5,985 nt of DNA from Chloroflexota bacterium (GTDB lineage: Bacteria; Chloroflexota; Anaerolineae; J102). Under the pieces are notes generated by a model, which had not been told where the DNA came from, searched no databases, and saw only the letters and a list, made by a program, of their open reading frames with translations. The DNA lies in the NCBI GenBank assembly GCA_013152695.1, contig JAADFV010000159.1, positions 1 through 5,985 on the forward strand, written 5' to 3'. A program made the position numbers and the translations under genes. This document shows positions 1 to 5,921 of the stretch, piece by piece (within the stretch, counting starts at the first letter, position 1; each line of letters starts with the position of its first letter).

Positions 1-102
1 TTTGGGGGAGGGAAGTCACTAGAGATGTGACGAAAACCATCAGTGGGAATACTCCTCCCCCGCGCAGTGAGGGAGGCCGGGAGGGGGCACCCTACCAAAG
101 TA

Positions 103-130
103 GGCCCCTAAAACCCTTCTTTTGGGGGCT
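103..130 (+). other. Strong 11-bp hairpin in the leader
   Basis: GGCCCCTAAAA (103-113) pairs with TTTTGGGGGCT (120-130) around a six-base loop (114-119), giving eleven pairs of which two are G-U. No T tract follows on either strand, so it is not a standard intrinsic terminator. It competes with an alternative helix 84-108 for the GCCCC at 104-108. Confidence 0.6.
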
Positions 131-157
131 GAAAAAGGCAGGGAAAAGGAGTATGCT
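129..157 (+). promoter_or_regulatory. Weak sigma70-type promoter candidate
   Basis: CTGAAA (129-134) and TATGCT (152-157) each match four of six bases of the -35 and -10 consensus, with a 17-base spacer. This would place transcription start near 164, about 30 bases before the first start codon. If it is the real promoter, the hairpins at 1-130 would be upstream DNA and not leader RNA. The match is weak and could be chance. Confidence 0.2.
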
Positions 158-183
158 AGGGTTAAGCAATTAAACCACCTTCG

Positions 184-190
184 TAAGGAG
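184..190 (+). promoter_or_regulatory. Ribosome binding site of the lipoprotein gene
   Basis: TAAGGAG sits six bases before the ATG at 197. It decides the start: the frame is open further upstream to a TTG at 122, but only the ATG at 197 has a good Shine-Dalgarno and gives a protein beginning directly with a lipoprotein signal peptide. Confidence 0.8.
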
Positions 191-196
191 CCAGCC

Positions 197-1387
197 ATGA
201 AACACCTCAAGCCTTTAATCTTGATTCTCTCCACACTTTTGTTACTCGCAGCCTGTGGTGGTCGCTCTGCACCAGAGGGGCGCCAGGAGGACTTGCAAAG
301 CGCGGTCGATGCGGCCATTGCCGCCACGGCAACAGCCCAAAGTGCGATGCAGGCGACCATCGACGCCGCCATTGCTGCTACGGCCACAGCTCAGGCGACG
401 CCCCAACCTGAAGCGACTACCGAATCTGTAGAGACTGTTGCACCAACGGCTACCGCTATCCCACCCACCCCTGCACCTACAGCCACACCCGTCGTCATCT
501 ACACAGAGCAATACGTCACCATGACGGAAGAGGAGCTGGCTGCCCTCATCGATGAAGCCGTCAATGAAGCCGTAGCAGCCTCGCAAGAAGCGGCGGATGC
601 CGCCGACACCGCCACTGATGATGGCGACGTCAGTAACGATGAAGTGCAGACCATCGAGGTCTACGTGCAACTGAGCGACGACAGCATTGCTCAGGCGCAA
701 GAAATCATCGATGCCTACCAGGAACTGTACGGCGAGACCGCAGATGAATATCTGGCTGTGCTGACAGCCATGGAGCAGGATCTAGCCGAACTAGCCGACA
801 ATACCGCTGCCATCAACGACTCTCTGCAAGAAATCAACACGACACTGGAACAAGGCCTGGAGCTGGCGGAAGAGAGTGTGGCGCAGTTGGAAGCTGCCGC
901 CGCCTCGGCTAATGCTACGGCCGAACAGGTACAGCAACAGGCTCAGCTCTGGCAAGAAACAGTGCAAGCCCAATTGCAGCAACGAGCACAAGCGCAGGAA
1001 CAGGCCCAGGCTGCAGCCGCCGACATCCTCGCAAACATGCAACCCACCGAAATCGCCACCAACCAGACAGAAGCCCTGCGCAGCGCCTGGAATTACGTGG
1101 CCGCCGTGCAAGGAGCCATGAATGATGGCACCATTAGCACGAACGAGCTGAACGCCATCGCCCAGGCCGGCGTCAACGCTTCCGCCAGCCTCAAAGCTCA
1201 CGGTAGTCCGCAAATGCAGGGTATGGCCAATAGCATCGACCAGCTCACCCGCCAGCTGGCACAAGGACAAATGGATCAAGCACAACGAAGCCTACAACAA
1301 CTTCAGGCGGGATTACCGGCCCTGCCAAGCGCTCCCGGTGTCTCCGCCCCCTCTGGCAAAACGCCTGGAGGTAAACGTAAACGATGA
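197..1387 (+). CDS. Ala/Gln-rich coiled-coil lipoprotein, function unknown
   Basis: This 396-residue product has a type II signal peptide: K2, K5, a hydrophobic run (7-19) and the lipobox L17-A-A-C20, so it should be lipidated on Cys20 and anchored to the outside of the membrane. Residues 34-69 hold two copies of an 18-residue Ala/Thr repeat, followed by a Pro/Thr linker (about 82-100). Residues about 108-280 are Ala/Gln/Glu-rich with few glycines or prolines and look like long helices or coiled coil. A helical segment (about 290-372) and a basic tail ending GGKRKR follow. No catalytic motif or known family is recognised. A role as surface spacer or scaffold for the exported proteins encoded downstream is only a guess from its place as first gene. 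The stop overlaps the next start by ATGA (1384-1387), which suggests translational coupling. Confidence 0.85.
   Translation: MKHLKPLILILSTLLLLAACGGRSAPEGRQEDLQSAVDAAIAATATAQSAMQATIDAAIAATATAQATPQPEATTESVETVAPTATAIPPTPAPTATPVVIYTEQYVTMTEEELAALIDEAVNEAVAASQEAADAADTATDDGDVSNDEVQTIEVYVQLSDDSIAQAQEIIDAYQELYGETADEYLAVLTAMEQDLAELADNTAAINDSLQEINTTLEQGLELAEESVAQLEAAAASANATAEQVQQQAQLWQETVQAQLQQRAQAQEQAQAAAADILANMQPTEIATNQTEALRSAWNYVAAVQGAMNDGTISTNELNAIAQAGVNASASLKAHGSPQMQGMANSIDQLTRQLAQGQMDQAQRSLQQLQAGLPALPSAPGVSAPSGKTPGGKRKR
296..403 (+). repeat. Two tandem copies of a 54-bp (18-codon) coding repeat
   Basis: Codons 34-51 and 52-69 encode related units sharing (V/I)DAAIAATATAQ. The twelve-residue core is identical apart from V/I, while the DNA differs at many third positions, so the duplication is old or kept by selection on the protein. 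Ala/Thr/Gln repeats of this sort are, from general knowledge, common just after the lipobox in Chloroflexota lipoproteins. Confidence 0.8.
1367..1372 (+). promoter_or_regulatory. Ribosome binding site of the second gene
   Basis: GGAGGT lies inside the last codons of the lipoprotein gene, eleven bases before the ATG at 1384. It supports this start and independent loading of ribosomes in addition to coupling through the ATGA overlap. Confidence 0.75.
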
Positions 1388-2556
1388 AACACTACCGACA
1401 GCACCTCACCCGACTTTCTCTGGCGATGAGTGTCTTTCTCCTCCTCAGCCTGATCTCCCTGGCCTCGCTTCAATCAGCCCTGGCCTGGTCAGAGGAAAAA
1501 ATCGATTACTTCGATCCCCTGGACTATCGTCCCCTCTCCGAACGAGAGACCTACTCACCCAATGTAAGCACCGTCCATTTCGATCTGGTTGGCGCCCTGG
1601 CCATCGCTGCCGGATTCAGCATCACCGATGCCGCCACCATTCAGGCCTATTCCGAAGCTACCGACGCCGGCCCCCTGCCCGAGGACAACCCCGTCTACAC
1701 ATTCGACGCCGATCCGGCCAATTATCCACCGGCGCCACCCATCTCCACCGTGATCACCAGCACGATCTGTCCCTCGCCCTCCACGACCGGCGCCACCGTC
1801 ACCATGGGCACGGCCGATTTCGACAACATGAACTGTGAGGGATGCTTCACCGATCGCTTCGGCCCTTACGGCGTCTTCTTCCACATGGCCCACGACAGCG
1901 CCGATGAGCTGGGTGCCATCCATGACTGGGCCTGGGACATCACCGACACCCTGATCGGCAAGGTGACTTACGGCTATAGTTCGACTGCTCGCTTCACCTG
2001 GCGGGGCATCGCCAATGTCTATGACACCACCCCCTGCTTCGTCCAGGAGCTGCACCCCGTCGATACCGGCAGCATCGAGGCAGGTAGCATGCAGGCGCTG
2101 GGTATCTACCTGCACTCGCTGGGGGATAACTGGTCGCACAAGGATTGCATCGCCGCCGCCGATGCCCAGGATCTGCCCTTTGCCGCCCACGTCACCCTCG
2201 ACGACAGGAACGATCCCCTCTGGGCCTGCCGCTGGGCTGATCACGAATTCGAGTTTGGCGATCCGGCTAACTTTCCCGAAAGCAATCGTACTTTTAGTGG
2301 CACCCTTGCCCTTTACGAAGCGCTGGTAGACTTCAGCCAGCAGAGCAACCGCGCCCTGTATCGTCCCATTCCTCTGCACGCCGAAGACAACCATATTTAC
2401 GACACCCTCTACTCCTTCGTGCACACGGCCAGTGTGCGTTACCCCGACGAGCGCCGGGCTATAGCCGATGAACTCCGCACCTGGGCCCTGGACACGCGCG
2501 AGAATAATGCTGCTTATTGGCGACCGTGGGCATTTTTCCCTCTGCTTTTACAGTGA
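1384..2556 (+). CDS. Exported protein with PLC/S1-P1/DUF6765-like metal-site residues
   Basis: The 390-residue product has a Sec signal peptide (basic start, hydrophobic 12-30, cleavage probably after A32-L-A34), leaving Trp35 at the mature N-terminus. Likely metal ligands in order are H65 (in VSTVHFD), D94, H167 (in FFHMAHD), the H244-x3-D248-x3-H252 motif, H287 and E290. This order of His and Asp resembles zinc phospholipase C, S1/P1 nuclease and DUF6765-type proteins. In the first two groups the mature N-terminal Trp is itself a zinc ligand. The assignment is from motif memory, and the D-to-H spacing is four here against six in PLC. Six cysteines (129, 151, 154, 218, 255, 282) suit disulfides outside the cell. 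The protein ends R380-PWAFFPLLLQ, like a C-terminal tail in its paralogue at 3786-5921. An enzymatic role as phospholipase or nuclease is possible but unproven. Confidence 0.85.
   Translation: MKHYRQHLTRLSLAMSVFLLLSLISLASLQSALAWSEEKIDYFDPLDYRPLSERETYSPNVSTVHFDLVGALAIAAGFSITDAATIQAYSEATDAGPLPEDNPVYTFDADPANYPPAPPISTVITSTICPSPSTTGATVTMGTADFDNMNCEGCFTDRFGPYGVFFHMAHDSADELGAIHDWAWDITDTLIGKVTYGYSSTARFTWRGIANVYDTTPCFVQELHPVDTGSIEAGSMQALGIYLHSLGDNWSHKDCIAAADAQDLPFAAHVTLDDRNDPLWACRWADHEFEFGDPANFPESNRTFSGTLALYEALVDFSQQSNRALYRPIPLHAEDNHIYDTLYSFVHTASVRYPDERRAIADELRTWALDTRENNAAYWRPWAFFPLLLQ
2521..2553 (+). other. C-terminal R-x3-F-F-P-L tail
   Basis: The final eleven codons encode RPWAFFPLLLQ. The pattern basic residue, two to three residues, aromatic, L/F, Pro, L/V recurs at 4869-4895 and at the very end of the fusion protein (5889-5918). 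Similar YLP(L/V) endings are, from general recollection, frequent in exported Chloroflexota proteins. Their role is not known to me. Confidence 0.5.
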
Positions 2557-2571
2557 TTACAAAGCTCAAGT

Positions 2572-3789
2572 ATGATCAGTAGCAAGCACATGTCCCTCAC
2601 TACCACGGCATCACGACCTCCCGGCCCAGCTCGTGGTCTACCCGGCCGCTATCTGCTCGCCTTACGCCGGCGCCCGCTGGATTTTCTGCTGACCATGGCT
2701 CAGCGCTACGGTGATATCGTCAGTCTGCCTCTGGGCCGTAAGCCGATCATCCTCCTCAACCATCCTGATTTTGTCAGGCAAGCCCTGAACAAGGAACAGA
2801 CCCAGCCGGTTAGGAGACAATTCCTGCCGGCGGGGTGTGAGGGGTGGGCGGGGATAAAGCTTACAGACAAGGATGCAACGTTCATCACAGACGAGGCCGT
2901 GGCGCTCATTCGAAGCTGGCAGGAAGGCGCCGGTGTGGATATTGTTCAGGTGATGAGGAAGCTCTCTCTGCGGATTGCCCTGCGTACGCTTTTTGCCGGT
3001 GATCCTGGCTGTGTCGACCCCGGTCCCTTGCAACGAACCCTGGATGCTTTAATCGATAGCGGCAATCCCTGCGATTTTGCCCTGGAATTCTGGGCCAGCC
3101 AGCATAAGCGCCGTCTGCGGGCACAACTGGAGGCCCTTATCTCGCCCCTCTTACCACTAACCACACAAGGGCTTAGCCATCCTGAGGATGAACTTGCTCA
3201 AGTCATTGGTCTTTTGCTTGCAGCCTATGAGGTCCCTGCCAATGTCCTTGTGTGGACATTTTATTTGTTGGCTCGGCATCCTCAGGTAGGGGAACGCTTG
3301 CGCTTGGAGCTCACTGAAGTGCTGGGAGGGAGACGACCCACAGCCGGGGATGTGTCCCGTCTTCGTTTTACTTCGATGGTGTGGGCGGAGACGATGCGCC
3401 TTTACCCGCCGCTCTGGGCGATTTCGCGCCGGGCCCGGCAAGCACTACAGATTGGCGGTTACACGATTCCGGCCGGCACAACCCTGCTCTTGAGTCCCTG
3501 GGTCATTCATCATGACTCCCGATACTTTCCGGAGCCTTTTGCATTTTTACCGGAACGGTGGCAAGCTAACTTTGCCTCTCTTCCCTATTTTCCCTGCGGC
3601 GATAAAGCAGACGGCAGTAGAGATAGGTCATTTCTCTGGAGTGAAGGCATCTTGCTGTTGGCCACTTTGGCTCAACGCTGGCAATTAGGTCTGTCTGCAG
3701 ACCATGTTATGATGTTGCGCTGCGGCCTTACCCTCCGCCCCCGCCATGGTCTGCTCATGATTCCATCCTTTGCTGAGGTAACCCCATGA
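2572..3789 (+). CDS. Cytochrome P450-fold protein lacking the heme-ligating cysteine
   Basis: The 405 residues follow the P450 order: proline-rich start (PPGPARGLPG, 16-25), I helix (about 211-235), K-helix E273-T-M-R276, P327-E-R-W330 and a final L helix (WSEGILLLATLAQRW). Key residues are changed. The usual FxxGxxxRxCxG loop is present at full length (F340-D351), but the Cys position is Ser349 and the Arg and last two Gly are replaced. The I-helix [AG]Gx[DE]T[TS] reads A217-A-Y-E220-V-P222, losing both Thr. Helix C keeps at best W92-x3-K96, and the stretch after it is about a dozen residues short, as is the F-H region. Monooxygenase activity is therefore unlikely. It could be a heme-free helper like EryCII/DesVIII, a Ser-ligated variant or a decaying gene. 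There is no membrane anchor, so it is probably cytoplasmic. No Shine-Dalgarno precedes ATG 2572; ATG 2590 is an alternative. Confidence 0.85.
   Translation: MISSKHMSLTTTASRPPGPARGLPGRYLLALRRRPLDFLLTMAQRYGDIVSLPLGRKPIILLNHPDFVRQALNKEQTQPVRRQFLPAGCEGWAGIKLTDKDATFITDEAVALIRSWQEGAGVDIVQVMRKLSLRIALRTLFAGDPGCVDPGPLQRTLDALIDSGNPCDFALEFWASQHKRRLRAQLEALISPLLPLTTQGLSHPEDELAQVIGLLLAAYEVPANVLVWTFYLLARHPQVGERLRLELTEVLGGRRPTAGDVSRLRFTSMVWAETMRLYPPLWAISRRARQALQIGGYTIPAGTTLLLSPWVIHHDSRYFPEPFAFLPERWQANFASLPYFPCGDKADGSRDRSFLWSEGILLLATLAQRWQLGLSADHVMMLRCGLTLRPRHGLLMIPSFAEVTP
3775..3779 (+). promoter_or_regulatory. Ribosome binding site of the fusion gene
   Basis: GAGGT within the last codons of the P450-like gene, six bases before the ATG at 3786, supports this start. 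Confidence 0.7.
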
Positions 3790-5921
3790 AATTCGTGAAA
3801 TTCTCCCTTGCCAAGCTTGCACGCGGTCGCGGGGCCCGCTTGTTGGTGGCTGCGACTGTGACTTTGCTGCTCTCTGCCACGATGGTTTGGGCTTTTGCGG
3901 AAGAGCCCTTGCATTTTCGCGATCCTTACACGGGTGAAACTGGCGACAACTGGCCGGAAGTAAGTACTATCCATGACGATCTTACCTATGCCCTGGCTTT
4001 GGCCGCGGGTTTTTCTGTGACCGACAGCATCACGCTGCAAATCTGGGATCAACTGGTAGATTCGGAGCAAATCGGTCCGGGCGATGCCATTTCTTACAGC
4101 AATTGCACGGGTGGGGCTTTTCCTCCCGCCCCTGACCCTGACGCCGTCTGCGGCTTTAAGCCCCATTCCCGCCAGATCTGGCCTCTCCCTGACGCCATGC
4201 AGGACCCTGATAGTTGCGTCACATCTCGTTTCGGGCCCTACTCGCCTTTCTTTCACTTCCCCCACGACAATGCCCAGGAAATCGGGGCATTGCATGACTG
4301 GGCCTGGGGCCTGAATGACGAGCTTACAGCTTATGAAGCCTATGCCTGGGGTGGCCCGGCAGAATTTACGGTCATGCAGGCCTCCTGCCTCTTTACCCGT
4401 ACGGCTGTGATTACGACCAGCATCGAGCCCGGCTCGCTGGAAGCCTTTGCCACCTATCTTCACTCCCTGGCCGATTACTATTCCCATCGCGACTGCATCG
4501 CCCATATGGATGAATTGGGCATGCCGTGGGCCACTCACACCCTCAGTGGGCACCCGGCCTGCGACTATAACCCAGCTAACCCCCAGCCCGATGATGTCCA
4601 TGGCCGAGAGTTTTACACCTACACCGACTCTTTGCGCACCGATGCCGCCATCCAACACATCTACCGGGAACTTGTTGCGCGCAGCCAGCAGGGTGAGGGG
4701 CAGTACTGGCCCCTGGATATGTCTACACCTTTGCCCACCCTCGCCGGCTCGCCCACCCTGAGCGAAACTCTATCCACTTTTGTGCATCAATGGGATTTCA
4801 ACCATGCAAGCGAACGCCGGGCCTGGCTCGACACCGTCGTCCCTGCCATTCTGGCGCAACGGACACCCCGACAGACCCTGTATCTGCCCCTATTCAATCT
4901 CTCCGCCCCCGTCACTCCCACTCTCACCGCGACCCAAACCCTCGTACCTGAGGATTGGGGCGAATTTGTCAGCGCCCTCACCCCCTACACCATCTACAAA
5001 GCCGATTTTACCTACGCGCCATCGTTCCTCAGCACCGACATCCGCACTACAGATCGCGAAAGCTATGAAAACCACGCCCTCACCATTTATCGACCCCATG
5101 ACGGTGACGCCTTTCTCAGTGACCGACCTGTCGTCTTTTTCGTCCATGGTGGGGGCTGGACCAATGGTTATCGTGATCAATACGCCTTTGTCGCCCAGTC
5201 ATTTACGGGCGTGAAGGGCTGGGTAACCGTCGTCATCGACTACCGCCTCACCTCAGATCAGGTCTTTATTGCCGACCAGTACTGTCCCGATGTGGTTACT
5301 TGCAATCAGCCAGACAGCATCGACCACCGTACCAAGGCCGCCTGGTATCCTGACAATATCGAAGACGTTGCGGCAGCTCTGCAATGGACGCTTGATCACA
5401 TCGCCGACAATGGTGGCGATCCCGGCCAGATTGTTGTTTTTGGCCATTCTGCAGGCGGACATCTGGCTTCGTTGCTGGCAACGCATGATGATTATGCCAG
5501 CCTGCGTGCAAAAATACGCGGAGTTGTGAGCATGAGTGGTATTTATGATCTTAATTCGGTAGGTCGTCTTTTTTGGACCTCCATCATCGACCAAACCTTT
5601 CCCGGCGGTTTTTCGAATACCGAACTCCTGGACAGTGCCTCTGCCAGCACTTACCTCACCCGTACTCTCGCCCTGCCTCCATTCTATCTCCTTTATTGCC
5701 AGTTCGATGCTCCTGCCCTCGCCAGTCAGGCCATTGCCTTCGATAAAAACCTCACCACCCTGGGATTCGAGCATAAACTCAGCTATCTGCCGGGCTATGA
5801 CCACGTAAGTGAAATGACAGCCATCGTCAATGCCGAGGCTATGCCCACCAGTCTCATCATTGCCTGGATTGAAGAGCTATTGAAGCCACGGCTGTACTTG
5901 CCTGTAGTGGTGTTGGGGTAA
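3786..5921 (+). CDS. Exported fusion: metal-site domain plus alpha/beta-hydrolase esterase
   Basis: The 711-residue product has a Sec signal peptide (basic 2-18, hydrophobic 19-35, likely cleavage after A36-F-A38). Residues about 39-370 are a paralogue of the 1384-2556 product with the same candidate ligands: H63, D92, H157, H226-x3-D230-x3-H234, H272 and E275, plus six cysteines. An internal R362-QTLYLPLF segment and a Thr/Pro linker (371-390) lead to an alpha/beta hydrolase (about 400-700). This has the oxyanion motif H454-GGGW, nucleophile G553-H-S555-A-G-G, probable acid D641 and base H673. HGGGW, GHSAGG and MSGIYDL fit the BD-FAE/kynurenine-formamidase-like carboxylesterases. An insert after the YRL motif (about 488-520) holds C500 and C506 and may form a lid. 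The protein ends R702-LYLPVVVLG. Ester hydrolysis outside the cell is well supported; the substrate is unknown. It is probably coupled to the P450-like gene by ATGA. Confidence 0.9.
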   Translation: MKFVKFSLAKLARGRGARLLVAATVTLLLSATMVWAFAEEPLHFRDPYTGETGDNWPEVSTIHDDLTYALALAAGFSVTDSITLQIWDQLVDSEQIGPGDAISYSNCTGGAFPPAPDPDAVCGFKPHSRQIWPLPDAMQDPDSCVTSRFGPYSPFFHFPHDNAQEIGALHDWAWGLNDELTAYEAYAWGGPAEFTVMQASCLFTRTAVITTSIEPGSLEAFATYLHSLADYYSHRDCIAHMDELGMPWATHTLSGHPACDYNPANPQPDDVHGREFYTYTDSLRTDAAIQHIYRELVARSQQGEGQYWPLDMSTPLPTLAGSPTLSETLSTFVHQWDFNHASERRAWLDTVVPAILAQRTPRQTLYLPLFNLSAPVTPTLTATQTLVPEDWGEFVSALTPYTIYKADFTYAPSFLSTDIRTTDRESYENHALTIYRPHDGDAFLSDRPVVFFVHGGGWTNGYRDQYAFVAQSFTGVKGWVTVVIDYRLTSDQVFIADQYCPDVVTCNQPDSIDHRTKAAWYPDNIEDVAAALQWTLDHIADNGGDPGQIVVFGHSAGGHLASLLATHDDYASLRAKIRGVVSMSGIYDLNSVGRLFWTSIIDQTFPGGFSNTELLDSASASTYLTRTLALPPFYLLYCQFDAPALASQAIAFDKNLTTLGFEHKLSYLPGYDHVSEMTAIVNAEAMPTSLIIAWIEELLKPRLYLPVVVLG
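4869..4943 (+). other. Domain junction: internal copy of the C-terminal tail plus Thr/Pro linker
   Basis: Codons 362-370 encode RQTLYLPLF, which aligns with the end of the shorter paralogue (RPWAFFPLL), and are followed by a Thr/Pro/Ala-rich linker. This marks where a complete ancestral protein ends and the esterase begins. Confidence 0.6.

Larger units (their letters stand above)
1..196 (+). promoter_or_regulatory. Non-coding leader upstream of the operon, with competing hairpins
   Basis: No gene is visible here. The stretch is rich in G and C runs that can pair. GGGGGAGG (4-11) is perfectly complementary to CCTCCCCC (54-61), enclosing a small GTCAC/GTGAC hairpin (15-19 with 27-31). CCTCCC (54-59) can instead pair with GGGAGG (71-76). 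GGGG (84-87) plus CCTA (91-94) can pair with TAGGCCCC (101-108), but the same GCCCC also forms the much stronger 103-130 hairpin. Mutually exclusive helices like these are typical of structured 5' leaders, yet I recognise no riboswitch class, and the region may begin before the window. Whether it is transcribed as a leader is inference. Confidence 0.4.

Noticed and set aside
71..128. G-quadruplex in the G-rich leader
   Set aside because: The G runs have complementary C runs close by, so duplex hairpins are the simpler explanation.
40..130. Cobalamin or c-di-GMP riboswitch (GGGAA near CCCCCGCGCAGTGA, and AAAACC...GGGA)
   Set aside because: Only short fragments resemble the consensus; the required core elements and their spacing are missing.
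103..130. Intrinsic terminator of an upstream gene
   Set aside because: The stem is strong, but A-rich sequence follows on the + strand and mixed sequence on the - strand; there is no T tract.
159..176. Operator-like imperfect palindrome GGGTTAAGCAATTAAACC
   Set aside because: Pairing needs bulges in short A/T stretches; it is not distinguishable from chance.
122..196. Upstream extension of the lipoprotein frame to a TTG at 122
   Set aside because: The extension has no Shine-Dalgarno, would put 25 polar residues before the signal peptide, and overlaps the strong hairpin. The ATG at 197 has TAAGGAG and a textbook lipobox.
1112..1153. EF-hand calcium loop in the lipoprotein (NDGTISTNEL)
   Set aside because: Only the DGxI...E half is present; the first two Asp ligand positions are not acidic.
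1555..2424. Long - strand open frame opposite the second gene
   Set aside because: It mirrors the codon bias of the + strand gene, has Gly/Val-rich low-complexity content and no recognisable domain. The other - strand frames, including 3672-4658 and 5253-5804, are shadows for the same reason.
3586..3645. Compensated frameshift hiding a normal heme loop
   Set aside because: One other frame gives V-E-I-G at a similar place, but it still has no Cys, the upstream GxGxR is absent, and two indels would be needed. The in-frame reading aligns at full length.
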